DNA from: Capsicum annuum
Taxonomy: Eukaryota > Streptophyta > Magnoliopsida > Solanales > Solanaceae
Direction of reading: 5' to 3'
Assembly (NCBI RefSeq): GCF_002878395.1
Contig: NC_061115.1
Span: forward strand, 52,791,013-52,855,012
DNA length: 64,000 nt
Positions within the stretch are counted from its first letter, which is position 1. Each line of letters starts with the position of its first letter. Positions 23,071-35,689 of this stretch are shown piece by piece. Position numbers and translations under genes: made by a program. Below the pieces are notes generated by a model. The model did not search any database. It had not been told where the DNA came from and saw nothing but the letters and a program-made list of their open reading frames with translations.

Positions 23071-25010
23071 ATCATGATATTTATGCATGCTTCACATTAT
23101 AATTCGGTGCACCCAGCTTATATTCATGAATTTTTCATAAAATAGTGTGTGTTTTAAGTTCCTAGTATGAGGAGTTTCAGGTTAATCAGTGTTACAAATC
23201 ATGTTCCATGAGTACAGAAACATTAGGCTCAGGTCAAGTAGTTCATGACTCATGCACTCAAGTTTCGTCTTACAGTATGTTCAGCCCACATGACTCATGC
23301 TCCACTCCTACTGATCATCCAAACTCAGATTATGTCACGTATACTCTCAATTTAGACCCCTCGGTGAATCTGTGGTGTTAATGTTCTATCCCTCAGTCCT
23401 TAGTTACAGCATCGGTTTAGTAATCAATATTCAGTAAAGGACTCAGATAGTCCTATAGTACCATGGATTTCAGCTATCAGTTACTTAACCATCAAAATTC
23501 AGTACGTCTGTATCAATCTAAACCCCAGTTATCAGATAACCAGTATTCAGTCCCAGTTACAGTTTTAGTTACGGTTACAGTCTCAATTACCATCTTAGCT
23601 ACATTTTTAGTCCCAGTCCTAGTCCAGCCAGATCAGAAACTCATTTCACTTTCAAGATTACTCGACCATAGCATATGGCCGTCAGTTACTCAATTATTAG
23701 TATTTCAGTATCTCAGTTATAGAATGTTTTTAAATTATGTCATACGCTTGGTCTCGCAATTTCAAGTAATACAGTTTTCATAAATCCATGCCCAGTCACC
23801 TCATGTCACTCAATCAGTCCTTACCTCCTATGCATAATACTCTACAAACTAAGGCTAGTTATTCAGACTAAGTACAGTTCAATCTTATATGCCCAACATT
23901 TATCTATTTGTTACTAAGTTAATCAGATCAGTTAGTATATTTGTGCATTCATTCTCAACATTATGTGAACCTTTTCAGTAGTCTAAGTTGTAGTGCATAA
24001 GGTTTAGTCACTTTATCTTAGATGATGTTTAATAAGCCTTGCGTCCTAATCATGTAGCGATCTCTCATCCAGATGTCCTACTCAAACCAGGCTACGGTTT
24101 GCTTTCTCTCTACAGTCATTAGAACTCTATAGAAAGAGTGTCATAGAAATGCTCCATTCGAGCATAAGTTTTTAGCATGAGTTAGTCTACAGAGCCAGTA
24201 GTTCAGTTTAGCAGTCAGGCGAACAAGTTCGAATAGAGTGGTTTTCATCTTTCATACAGTCGTATTATTCGGAGTCTCATGAATGTGATCATTCTAAGAT
24301 GGACTAACCAGGCAGATGCGTGTTTAGCTCAGTTCATGCATTATGTCTTAGTTTTAGATCTCTGATATTTAGTCACGATTTAGTTTGTAGGTGCCTTGTG
24401 CATCACCTCACTTTTCCTCATAGCTCAACAAAGCCAGCCCAACATTCTTCAAGGGGGCATAGTGTCCCAAAGGGGAGATACACTATAATTCTCCAAAACT
24501 TTCTTGACATAACCATGTCGCTCTCTTCTCATAATGAATCCAATTTAGGGTAAGGGATGCTCATGAGTTGACCTTCAGATTTTAATCTCAATTGTCAGCC
24601 ACGTATTCAAGGTACTCAGTTTAGATCATGATATTCAGCTCGTGTATCATGTTCCAAACTCATTTATATTCTCATGTTCCACTTATGCAAATTTAGTAAT
24701 TAATCTCAGGATCATTAGCATTTTTAGTTTAAGGAAACAGTCTTCCTTGAACTTAATCAGTTTCATGCTCAGATTTCTATCAGAAACTTGGTATCAGTAA
24801 TTTCCATTACAAACCTAGTATTAATTACCATTGTATATTCAGTTATGCAGTCATGTGTCAGTTCAGTCATGTATTCATGCATCAGTTATGCATGTTCAGT
24901 ATGGTACATTTAGTTCATCAGTCATGTACTCATGTCTCAGTTGCTCATGTTCTATATGTACGATAGCTTATCATTTCTCCCATTTCAGTAAGTCTCATTC
25001 GAGGATGAAT
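23071..25010 (+). other. Element 2 non-coding internal region (pol replaced)
   Basis: About 1.9 kb without RT, RNase H or integrase text, rich in 'CAGTTA' and 'TCATGT' words. It contains a purine tract CCCAAAGGGGAGATA at 24466-24480 followed by 'CACTATAATTCTCC'. This copies the layout of the true PPT and LTR start at 25015-25045. A matching tract stands in element 3 (42997-43012). The open stretch 24320-24553 overlaps this tract and is not thought to be a gene. Confidence 0.7.
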
Positions 25011-25012
25011 GT

Positions 25013-25029
25013 TCCAAAGGGAGAGATAT
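25013..25029 (+). other. Polypurine tract of element 2
   Basis: CCAAAGGGAGAGATAT lies directly before the 3' LTR and after the phrase 'CATTCGAGGATGAATG'. It would prime plus-strand DNA synthesis. Confidence 0.8.
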
Positions 25030-27909
25030 TATAATACTCTATACTTCTACCTAGCTTAAAATCATCCTAAAAATGTTAAAGACTTTCTATAAAGATGAAT
25101 ACACTTTTGTACATATGGAATTTTGAAGATTTTGAATTTTTATCATGTGCGAAATTGAATAAGCTTTCCGTCAATACCAAATTCGCCCAAAACTGACACT
25201 CGGACGAAGAGTTAGAGCCATTTTAGTAAGACAGTGTACCACTTGGTACTTTAGCGCATTGTAGAGCCAACCAAAATGGCATTTGTCAAAAAACAGTGAG
25301 CCTCCATGATATTGGCACATCACACTAAGTCTCAAATTTAGAATTATCAATTTCCAGTGTACCAGCGCGATTCCACCGCATTGCGGTGCCATTCTAGTTC
25401 GCAACCAAGGTGGCAACACGATTTCCACCGCATCGTACCACCAACCAGTTTCCCAATTGTCCAGTTTCCAGTGAGCTAGCGCGATTTCACCGAGTCGTGC
25501 TAGAATGTAAAATTGGGATTTTTCAGGTTCCGTCATTTAATTTCAGGGGCTGTTTTGTAAATTCCAAAAACTCAAATCAGCCTATACACAACATTAAACC
25601 CTAAAAAGACCTATTATCTCATTATTTACCCATATCTCTCAAGAAATAAATCACTCTCTCTCAAAGATAGAAATCCCTAGCCCCAAGTTTCAAAAGAAAA
25701 TCTCAAGAATCCCTTCAAGAACTTTAAGAAAACTCACAATCAAGGTATGCTGAGTGTTGATTCATAGGTCCCTTTAACCCATGAAGCTAAAGGATCCCTT
25801 TTAAATTCAAAGATTATGTATTTATGAATGTTCATGATTTGGTTGAATAGAAATTCATGTTTATATTGTTGTTAGGTTTTGATTCATGTCATAACCTATT
25901 AATTACAAAAATTGAATCTAGTATGTGATGATTTACATGATGTTCGTGATAAACCCTTTAGTTTGCAAGTTCAATGATGTAGCCATGGTAATAAGATGGA
26001 TTGATTATTGTGTGATCAAAGCATGCTCCCCATATGTTTGACAAAATGCCTATGTGAATGAAATAGTACTATTATAGTATGTTGACAAGAAATCTCCATT
26101 TAGGTACAAGTTAATGCATTCTAAGTTCTTGATGAAAGGTCTTAGTGAATGAATTATGACATACTAGTGTGCATTCCTATCCATGTACGAATTCATGACT
26201 CTCAAATGCTTGATAAAATGCCTCATTGATTATATTGTGAGTTGTTTACTATTATCAAATATGTATTGTTTTCATGTATAGTCAGTTTTATGCTATCAAG
26301 TCCTGGGGGTACTTGTACTCGGCAATTTAGCTGTGTACCTAGAGCCAGTGTCAGTTTTCGAGATACTCTCAGTCAAGCATTGATCAGTAGAATTCAGTCA
26401 GTCATGTGACTCAGAAAAACTCAGTAAACTCAGTATCAGTCCAGTCCCATTCAGCAATCTTAGTAATCTCAGGAATCTCAGTGATCTCAACCAGTCATTA
26501 TGTCTTAGTAGTATTCAGTTTAGACCTTAGTAAACTTAGTCATCTAGCAAAACTCAGTAGCATTCTGTCAGTTAATAGTATTCAATAGTATTTCATCAGT
26601 CAACAAAAATTCAATGAACTCAGTTTAATCTAATTAATCAGTAAAATTTGTAATAGATCAGTCCATCCTAGTATGAACTAGGAAATCAGTTCTGTGTCTA
26701 TTTAGTTGGGAGTAGGATTCAGCACCGAGTGAACCAAGGGATGAGGACATACACTATCATCCAGTAGAGAGTGTGATCCTTAGTAGTAATCCCTATATTC
26801 CAAAACTACATAGCCAGCGTAGGTTGTGATGTACCCCTATGAGTCTAGGAACTATACATCTCATTTGAGTTTTCTTTACAAAAGGGGTTGACGGAAGAGC
26901 ACCCTACCAGAGAGGGTTTACTCACAGCTTGTCTTTACCTGTGTCATGGTACTGACACCCTTCCAACTAGGGTCATAGGTTGGACCCCACCAGTTCTAAT
27001 TTGGGGCAAGTCAGTTAGATGTTTACCTAGCACAGTTTCAGTTTTAGATTCAGTCTTCAGAATAGAACTCAATCTAGTTCTATAGAAATCAGGACTGTCA
27101 GACACTTTCACTAAGCTCAGTACGGAACTTAGCTAGTTCCATAAGATTTTAGGACTGTCAGATACACTCATCCAACTTCGTATAACCCTTAGATAAGTTA
27201 TTTATAATCAGGACTGTCAGAAATAGTCTTTCAGTTATCAGTTACTAGTAAACTTAGATATCAGTAAATCCATGTTGTCAGTAGACTCAGTAGTCAAAAC
27301 TCTGTATTCAGTCCTATCACAACCTCAGTTACAGTTATGTATTCATGCATGTATTCTTACATTCATGTATACAGTCAGTTAGTATTGTTCATGTGTATGA
27401 ACCATTTGTATTTAGCTTACCTCACTTGCATACCAGCATATTCAATAGTACTGACACATTTGCTCTATGGTGTTTTATATCATAGGTTTAGAAACACGAT
27501 CTGCCAAGCACCTTAGTAGATTAGACGTTCAGTATCCAGACTAACAGTGAGTCCTCATCATTCGAGGATAGCATAATTTTTTTATTACTTAATTATTTCA
27601 GTAGTTCGGAGTTAGTTGGGGACATGTCCCATCAACTCTATAGATTTCTGATAGTTTAGAGGGTTCCATACTACAACATTCTTAAGACAATTTATTTCAG
27701 TTTTGGGTATTGTTATACCCCATTACAAGCATTATTTTATATTCAGTATTAGTTTAGTTTTGAACCTTATGGCCTTACAACTTATATTCCACATATTTTT
27801 AGTATATTATTTAGTGCTTAGTTACAAATATCAGTTATGGGTTAGCTTGTAGTCCTTCAGGGTCATGAGCATCATGTAATATTCTGAGTACTAGATTCGG
27901 GGAGTTGTA
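25030..27909 (+). repeat. Element 2, 3' LTR
   Basis: 2880 bp, starting TATAATACTCTATACT (the first dinucleotide TG has become TA) and ending GGGGAGTTGTA before the target duplication GTATC. It aligns with the 5' LTR throughout and keeps about 45 bp near 25120-25165 that the 5' copy lacks. The GACTGT...ACAGTC-type palindromes are at about 27094, 27154 and 27213. Confidence 0.92.
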
Positions 27910-29345
27910 GTATCGCAGTCGTCTCTTAATGTAGAGATAAAGGAAAAACAAATATTGGATCCTGATTTGATGAAGATAAAGAGTAATGTGTGTCAACAAA
28001 AGGTTGTCAATTTTATAATTAGTGGTGATGGTATCTAGAGGTACCAAGGTAGGCTATGTGTTCCCAATATTGATGGATTGAGAGAAACGATTATGGTTGA
28101 GGCTCATGGATCTCAATATGCTATTCATCCCAATTCCACGATGATGTATCAAGATCTTAAGGAGTTTTATTGGTGTAATAATATGAAACAAGATGTGGCT
28201 AGGCATGTGGCTATGTGTATAGTGTGTCAACAAGTGAAAGTTGTGTACTTGAGACTGAGTGGTTTATACAAAGAGATTGAGTTTCCCAAATAGAAGTGGG
28301 AGGCGATTAATATGGATTTTGTTACCGGCCTTTCTCGATCTCAGAATCAATGTGATTCTATTTGGATCATCATGGAAAGAATGACCAACTCCACTCATTT
28401 ATTGTCGGTGAGGACTAGTTATTTGGTAAAGGATTATGCTAAGTTATATCTTACGGAGATTTGAAGTTATATGGTGCTCTAGTATCTATCACCTCAGATC
28501 ATGTTACTCTGTTCTCATCTCATTGTTGGAAGTAATTTTAGAAAGGTTTTGGAACTAAGGCATGCCTTAGTACAACCTTCCACCACTAGACGATGGACAA
28601 GCGGAGAGGACTATCTAAACATTGAAAGATATGTTCCGTGCTTGTGTGATTAATTATGGTGGTAGTTTGTATGACCATTTGCCTTTGATTTAATTTACCT
28701 ATAATAATAGCTATCATTCTAGCATTGGTATGGATCTTTTTGAGGTGTTGTATGGTAGAAGATGTCGTTCCTCTATTGGGTGGTATGAAGTTGGTGAGGG
28801 TAAGTTGTTTGGCCCTAATTTGGTTCACCAAACCTTGGATAAGGTGATTCATGATAGGTTAAATACTGCTCAAAGTCACCAAAAGTCTTATGTGGATGTA
28901 AGGCATAGAGACTTGAAGTTTGATATTGGCGATTAAGTATTCTAAAAGGTATCTCCCATGAAGGGAGTGATGCAGTTTGTTAAGAAAGGGAAACTTAGTC
29001 CCTGGTATGTTGGTCCATATATGATTCTGAAGAGGGTTGGTAATGTCGCCTTTGAGTTGTAGTTTCCCTCTAGTTTGAGCTCCATCCATTCAGTATTCCA
29101 TGTGTCTAAGTTGCAGAAATGTATAGGTGACCCTACGTTAGTGGTTCCCTTAGAGAATGTTAGTATTTCAGACTTGTTGTCTTATGAGGAGGTCTCGGTG
29201 AGGATCTTGTATCGACAAGTTTTCTGGTTGCGAACAAAAGAGGTGGCTTTGGTGAAGGTTCTATAGTGGAACCAAAAGTCTAAGGAAGCTACTTGGGAGG
29301 TGGAAAAGGACATGAAGTCCAAGTATCCACAGTTTTTTTCCATTC
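27910..29345 (+). pseudogene. Element 1 integrase and chromodomain-like tail, decayed
   Basis: This resumes after element 2. The zinc-binding part has 'EAHGSQYAIHPNSTMMYQDL', 'YWCNN' and CIVCQQVK (H-H-C-C pattern, 28101-28250). The core has MDFVTGL (28313), TSDHVTLF (28493) and DGQAERTI (28592), so the D, D and E catalytic residues are visible, though in shifted frames and with stops. Later 'TYNNSYHSS' (28696), a 'VLYGRRCRS' block (28744) and the C-terminal 'SSIHSVFHVSKLQK' (29078) are readable. The final 'KEVALVKVLW' and 'EATWEVEKDM' (29237-29315) form the chromodomain-like end. It would have inserted the cDNA into chromatin. Confidence 0.88.
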
Positions 29346-29634
29346 TGGAAACTCATGCTTGAGGTATGTGTTAATCTTTTTAACTTTATTTATGTCTTTG
29401 ATAGGTAATGGGTTCAAGTCCCTAAACTTTGAATTGAGAAAGTGTTTTGATAGACAAGAGGTTTGAGTCCCCAAGTCAATTGAATAGTTGGTTTATTGAT
29501 AATGATCATGGCATGCGTTTTATCCTTTTTAATGTCTTTATTTTCTAACTTGGTTAAAGGTAAATTTGATGTGCTATTATGTGTTAACTCTTGCTTGTGC
29601 TTATCTTACCCGTCATTCGAGGATGAATGATTCT

Positions 29635-29647
29635 AGTGGGGGAGAAC
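29635..29647 (+). other. Polypurine tract of element 1
   Basis: AGTGGGGGAGAAC stands right before the 3' LTR, after 'CATTCGAGGATGAATG' at 29614. Confidence 0.85.
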
Positions 29648-32600
29648 TGAAACACCTTGGATTTGAACCCTTAGAAAAATTACCTTAGTTGATGTTTTTA
29701 GGCAAGGTACGACTCATGGGTGCTAGTCGTCCCCTAGGATACGGTTTGTTGTCCTCTCACTTATATGTTAGGTAGTGTAGTGGGGTTTACATTCTATCCA
29801 AGGTATGGTTTAGCCTCTCCCAAGTCGTATTATAGGGTACTAGTCGTAAGATGTCAAGTCGTATGATGTGTTAAGCTTGGTCTAGTGTACACTATCTTGG
29901 GTACGGTTTGTGTGGTACTACTCGTACCTTAGGATGCGAGTTATGCATCCATGGTTGTATGTTGGGCATATTATAGGTCTATGGTGAGGCCTGGGGTACG
30001 AGTTAGGGTATCACTTATACCCTAGGGTGTGGGTCAAGGGGGTGAGTCGTACCTTCCTGGGTGTAACTTTAGTCTTTTAAGATGAGGGCATTTTAGTCAT
30101 TTCCCACCTCTAAACCCTTATGACACACGACATATAACCTTATTTGGCCCTTCATTCTTTACATATACAAGATCAAACCTGTCACATCCCAAAATCATTC
30201 CTAGACATGACTGGCACCTGCTAACACCACCTGTCGGGAGAACCAATCTTCCTTACACTTTACCAATCAATAAGTAGTAAGATAAGGTATGTGCAACTCC
30301 AATGCATAAATAAATAATGAATAATATTTCAACAAAAATACATTTAAATTATAAATTCAACATTCACTCTTGAACTAATTCTCTATAGCTAATCCTACAC
30401 TAAGACCATGGAGCATCTAAAATAGAGTAACATGAGTTCAACTTTCAGGTATGCTAACCCACTAAAAAGAAATGTAATCTAAATAGCTAAAGTTGAAATG
30501 AAAGCACCCACGAATAATGTGAAGTCTCACCTTAGCATTAGAATCCTTACGAAGAAATCGTCAACCACTAGTTTTACCTTGCGTGGTAGTATTTGCAGAT
30601 ATGTAAGAAGAAGTGAGCTATATAAAAATTTAACTCAGTAAGATCCTCAACCCACTACTTTAATACCCCTGGAACAAGTGTTAGAAAATACAACACACCA
30701 CAATTACATAAATTATATTCACAACATATATCTTATAATATAATGCTCAATAAGTTCTAACAAATATTTCAAAAGTCATTGTATATCTCTCAACTCCATC
30801 CAGTCTCACGGCTTGTCATAAACGGCAGTGAAGGTGATCAGCCAAGCACCTCGGCAAGACCATATAAGCATACACAATGCCCACAAAGTATACTACGACA
30901 ACATGTACAAGGCCCTTAACATATTACAGTAGCATACACAATGTCCCTAATATGCTACGACAACTATGTATGCCTCTAGTAAATATATCACGATAATAAG
31001 TACAAGGCCCCTAACATATTACGGTAGCATAGGTATGCCCCTAACATATTACGGAAGCACATATACGCTAATAAATATGTCCAATATCCGACCATCGTCT
31101 CACAACTCACCATAAAATGATTCTCAATATATTTAACAAAATACATATTCATGGTTGATCTAAGACCATCGATTCTACCAAGCACACGCTTGTCCCAACA
31201 CATGGACTAGGCAGAAAAATATAATTTTTATAAAGAAGATTTGTAAAGTAATCTTCAAAGCTTAAAGTCTCACTTACCTTGCTAATGACAAGTTTTCCAA
31301 TCTTGCAACAGGTAGAACATCAATCAAACAACCTCGGATATCTTTAATCTATGCAAAAATATCAATTATGCTAGTCAGGATTAGGTTTCAATTAGTCAAT
31401 CCACTATCAAAGTACTACTTCACTGAATTCCTCTTACTACACTAAAAAGGTGATAATGTGCACAAAATAATTGTTCATAGTGCATAGCTAAAAATAATTT
31501 TCATAGACTTATCACGGTGTCCATTAGCAATTTTCCCAATTTCCAACAAGAACAACAAAACCCAATTGCCTATTTATTCAATTAACATGGTACTAGTAAT
31601 TCACAATTTAATACCCCAATCGTCATTATTATTAGATCATATGTCTTTCTACTATTGCATCACTGGTGCTACTCCCACTTAAACAGACACACACAATAAC
31701 TAAATCGATAAAGATTATGATCAGAAGTTATTTAGAGAAATTTTTATTTGTTAATCACTTGCGTCAAGAATTCACTGAAAGCAATTTACATTTTAAGAAA
31801 CTATATGTTAAGAAGATAAAGTAATTCACAATGCCTAAGTGTGAATTGGAGTGTTTCTGCTAGTTTGTATGGATGTCCGTAGAAAAAGAACAAAGCACTG
31901 CTTATTTCAATAGAAAAATATAGCAAATAGAAACAATTGACCTAATATTCTACTCTTTTTGTAACTGAAACTTTGAAAATCTGAATAAGGGAGAGGGTTT
32001 TGGCTTTTATTTTTCTCACCTTAATTCTATTAATTAATATAATAATATAACCTAAATTATCCATTTACCCCTCATTAAAAATCTGAGTTATTACAAAATC
32101 ATTCCAAAATACTCTCCAAAACTTCTCTATCAAGATTGGGGCTAGGGTTCATCAAGAAGGCCATCTAGGAGCTTGGAGACCAAGAATCCCTCTGTGAATC
32201 TTTGTGTTTAAGGCATGCGACTCTTTCTTCTTTCTTATTCCAAAATATTATGTGTTTTAAACAATGATTTGATTATTGAATGGTTGGTTTTGAAATGAAA
32301 TGTTAAGGGTTTTGAGGCATTTGATGGGTATTATTTGCTCTTGTTCAAACTTGTGTTTGGACATGCTTTTGGTGATGGATTGCACATGTGGGTGCTTGTT
32401 GATTGTGGTTTAACAAATGGGTCATGAGTGACCTAAATCTTGATGGTTTTTACTTTGGTTTTGTTCATGGTAAAGGTATGCCCTCAAGGTATTATGAAAA
32501 TGTCTAAGACAAATAAATAGTTATATGTTAATAGTGTTTTGAGATAAGGCAATGTCTTAATGAGTAAACATGCTTGGTAAATGATTTTATAAAGGCCTTT

Positions 32601-33823
32601 TTGGCTATGTAAAGAGTTAATTGGTAACTTTGGTGGTTTTATTTGTTAAACACGGTAGAGTCCCTAAACTTGAAATTGAATTGTGTTTGAACTAAAGTTG
32701 GGTATATGAATTCTACTGAAGAATGAATGGTGCTAAATAGGTCTTGATGAAAAAAAATTTATTTGAATGGTCTTGGGAACTATGACATTGTCCTATTAAA
32801 GTGATAGATTGTTAAATAATTCATGAAGAACTTGTCGTCATGTGTAGTGTCGAATAGTAGCCTTGATGGCTTTAATTGGCTAAATGGGTTAGAGTTCCTG
32901 AGTGTTGAATTGAATGGATATTATTCCATGGGAAAAGGGTTAGAGTACTAATGTCGACTAATAATGGTATCTACAGATTTAGGTTAAAGTCACTCTCCTA
33001 ATAAAATAACTTGAGGTTAGAGTCCCTTGACCAATCATTTGGCTTGAGGTTAGAGTCCCTTTCCTATTAAAGCAACTTGAGGTTAGAGTCCCTTACCTAA
33101 TATGATTGGGGAGTTCAATCTCTCTAACTATAAGGGTGGAAGGTTAGAGTCCTCCACTTCATGTTTCACAATTGGACGTTCGAGATGCTTGCTAAGGCCT
33201 TGTTCCCTTTCCTGATACTTGATGTATCTATATATCTATATATATACCTATGTATATAAATGTGGTTGCTTATGATGGTTTGATTTGTATTTGAATAATG
33301 AAACTATTTTATCCTTACCCTTGAGTTACATGTTAGCGCTCCAAATACTAATCATCTTCGAACGCTGTGTCCCCACGCTACACAGGGTCAAAGTTTTTTT
33401 TTCTCTTCATACGCAGTGACCAGGTGTTCAAGAATTTTGTCCGTTGACTTTGAAGTGGTGAACTTTCATACATCAGAAGGCATATATTTCATGGTCTTTC
33501 TATCTTGTGTTACAGACTTGTTTTAGTTTTAGTTTTTGGCTATTGTCAGGAGCATGTCCATCATATTTAGACTTTGGATTTGCAGAGGCTTTGAGGATGA
33601 CTGTGGACTTGGGCATGTTGGTTGGTATGATGACACTAATGTAATGATTTGACATTCTTAAGTTATGTTTACTAGTCTTGATTTCGCTTTCTTGATTAAA
33701 TACTCAGAGTTCATCCAACACTTGTAGATTGATGTGATGGTTTGGCTAGGTTGACGGGGCGATCTCCGATCCTTGTTGGGCTTGAGATATCCATACGACA
33801 AGGCCTGGTTTTGGGTCGTGTCA
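29648..33823 (+). repeat. Element 1, 3' LTR, split by a solo LTR
   Basis: LTR text runs 29648-30179 and 32101-33823 (about 2255 bp together). It starts TGAAACACC and ends GTCGTGTCA. The interior insertion has its own target duplication. The 36-bp minisatellite has four units here against five in the 5' copy. Confidence 0.9.
30180..32095 (-). mobile_element. Solo LTR (1916 bp) inside element 1's 3' LTR
   Basis: The insert starts TGTCACATCCC and ends GTTATTACA, so it has TG...CA ends. It is flanked by AAACC (30175-30179) and AAATC (32096-32100), a 5-bp duplication with one change. The uninterrupted 5' LTR of element 1 matches the flanks joined. On the minus strand its end reads TTTTGGGATGTGACA, the usual LTR end before a tRNA-Met PBS, so the original element was on the minus strand. 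No internal genes remain, as expected after LTR-LTR recombination. Subrepeats of 'CCCCTAACATATTACGG' type lie at 30840-31070. Confidence 0.88.
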
Positions 33824-34205
33824 TAATTTCAACACAGACTTGTGAAGCCAATACGCTATCGTACCTCTATTTTTTGTGTTGTGCGTCGGTGGAGAAGTCA
33901 CACTACATCAGTGGTTTTGTTTCGTTATTGTAGGTATGTGAACTTTATAATATTTTATTTTCATTTGTACCACTTATTTTTACTATGAATAAGTATTGTT
34001 GATTATATTTTTTTGTAGGTATGGGCATGGGAGCGTAGTGTCCCACTGTAGCAATTTTTGCATCCTCTGAGCGAGGAAAATCCAGAGGTTCCGACCACAC
34101 ATGCACGTAAATAAACTCAAGGTAAAACTCATCAAAATGAGACTCATAGTGTACTTGACATAATAAGAGATGTATTAGACAACCTTACTAAGAAGCAAGT
34201 ATTTT
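33824..34205 (+). pseudogene. MAIN-like / plant mobile domain gene, 3' half with an intron
   Basis: Directly after element 1 the plus strand reads ANTLSYLYFLCCASVEKSHY and ISGFVSLL (ending 33930). This matches the C-terminal part of the plant mobile domain, where L-C-R-A-S and then G-x-L-x-L-L-Q are conserved. A GT...AG interval (about 33931-34018, pyrimidine-rich, ending TTTTTTTGTAG) is followed by VWAWERSVPL (34019), the hallmark W-A-W-E-R motif, then a stop. Further on, 'IIRDVLDNLTKKQV' (34162-34203) fits the following conserved block. Some 40-50 residues that should join this to the 5' half (12364-12750) are lost. The gene kept its intron, so this is not a retrocopy. Confidence 0.72.
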
Positions 34206-34435
34206 TTATATTATCATGTCATTTTTTATTTTTGTCTTAATTTATTTTATTTTTAGTTATATAACGCAATGATACACCAACTAAATATCATATATATATA
34301 TATATATATATATTAAGAGTAGGGAAGATTTTTTACCTTTTTGTGACTAATACTTTATCAGTCTTCACCTCACAGTAGTAACACTATAACACAATTATTA
34401 ATAATATCAAATGGCAAAAAAATTTTCAATTTACT
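34206..34435. other. Spacer with (AT)n microsatellite
   Basis: AT-rich text. A dinucleotide repeat (TA)n of about 23 bp is at 34291-34313. Possibly intron or 3' sequence of the MAIN-like remnant. Confidence 0.6.
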
Positions 34436-35431
34436 AATTTTATGTATTTAAAAACCAACTTGACTTAATATGTTCATGATTATTTTGATTCCAAAATGGA
34501 GTTTGAAAATTTTCTTCATTGGTTATGCAGCTCAACTCTTTTGGACTTTCTGCAGTATAATTCAAATATGAAATTACTATGAAAGAATGTTTGCCGATAT
34601 AGACACCAGCAGGTGTAGACTCTCCATTAACATTTTCATCATTATTATCATCATCATCATCATCATCAAAAGATTGATCATCATCTGACGATTCATATTG
34701 TAAAGCTTAATCACTATCCAACTTTACTTGTACATCGTTGTTGTTGTTCATAATTTTTGTGAGTTGAGTGAGAGTACCTCGACAATGATTAAATCTATAA
34801 AATGAATAAATCATCTCATTAACTATAAGAAAAAACTACTTAATTAAATAAAATAGGTTATTTATTACCTATTAATTGGCTCTAACGAAAAAGGATATTG
34901 TGGACCACTTGAATTAAAAATTTTCAAATTCATAGACACATTGTTTGGTCTTCCCATATCAAAATTATTCACAAGTTTTGGTGAATTTTGATAATGTGTT
35001 TCAAACTCACCATCAAATTGTTGTTCCATTACCATTATTGAAGAATCTATATTTAGATTCGAAGAATTTTGACTTACTCGAAGATCAAACTCACTATTTG
35101 TGGGTTCTTCAACAATAGTAGAATGTTCAACAAACACATACATGTCAAGCATCTATAGATTAAGACAATTACCAAAAATTTCAATAGTGCAAAGAAATAA
35201 AGATAAGGAATCATGATTCAAAATAGGAGTTTCACTAAATATTGATTGTGCATTGGACGTAAAATAATTTGGATAACGACTGAAAATAACCACATTATCT
35301 TTCAGATTAGTAATACCAATTTTACTCCTAAACAACCTTTTCAAACAATCATATTTGAGAGATAAAGGAAATGATTGAACCACTATAGAACGGCAACTAT
35401 ATCGCATCGAATCTTCATCATGCAAAACCAT
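34436..35431 (-). pseudogene. Remnant resembling the N-terminal part of a MULE transposase
   Basis: On the minus strand an open reading from ATG 35431 runs 187 codons to 34865 with one in-frame TAG (35153-35155). It has a compact N-terminal fold-like part (LSLKYDCLKRLFRSKIGITN ... 'ETPILNHDSLSLFL', then 'DMYVFVEHSTI'), as seen before the zinc finger and DDE domains of Mutator-like transposases. A gap of about 110 bp with splice-like text precedes a second exon-like part from ATG 34752: MNNNNDVQVKLDSD, an Asp run encoded by the GAT repeat near 34641-34670, and 'GVYIGKHSFIVISYLNY'. The catalytic DDE region is absent. The assignment rests on general layout and context and is tentative. Confidence 0.4.
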
Positions 35432-35689
35432 GCCAATGTAAATTTATTCTTACCTTATTATCATCCATCTTAAAGTAAGAAATGAATAAGGTTTAATAAA
35501 TATTTTGAGTTATGAACTTTGAACTTTTTTTTGGAATTGATGCAAATGAAAGAAACCTACACTCACACTCTTTATCACTATAACATGGGATCCTACCTTA
35601 CAAGGTGAGAGTCCATACTTGACTTACAATCAACCAGTAAAGGAAAATTTATTCCCTTCCTTGTCAGCGGTAAGTCCCATCTTGTAGGC

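Larger units (their letters stand above)
18575..27909 (+). mobile_element. Element 2: gag-only gypsy-type retrotransposon nested in element 1
   Basis: 9335 bp with a perfect 5-bp target duplication GTATC (18570-18574 and 27910-27914). LTRs are 18575-21421 and 25030-27909; PBS and PPT are present. The internal 3.6 kb encodes gag and a protease remnant only; RT, RNase H and integrase are absent and about 1.9 kb is non-coding. It must have moved with enzymes from another element. LTR copies differ by roughly one base in ten in the first 200 bp (by eye), plus a deletion of about 45 bp in the 5' copy, so it is not recent. The LTR 3' region and internal non-coding text resemble element 3. Confidence 0.92.
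12822..33823 (+). mobile_element. Element 1: full-length Ty3/gypsy retrotransposon with two nested insertions
   Basis: Both LTRs begin TGAAACACCTTGG (12822 and 29648) and end TTTGGGT(T/C)GTGT(T/C)A (15090 and 33823). A tRNA-Met-type PBS follows the 5' LTR and a purine tract precedes the 3' LTR. Between them lie gag, PR, RT, RNase H and integrase in gypsy order, all with stops and frameshifts. Element 2 (9.3 kb) sits in the integrase and a 1.9-kb solo LTR in the 3' LTR; without them the element is about 9.7 kb. The tail resembles the Del/Tekay chromovirus type. The flanks CAATG (left) and TAATT (right) match at only 3 of 5 positions, so the TSD is decayed. It landed inside a MAIN-like gene. 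Confidence 0.9.

Noticed and set aside
33742..33933. 63-codon ORF as one gene
   Set aside because: It joins the last 80 bp of element 1's LTR to the MAIN-like exon; only the second half is meaningful.
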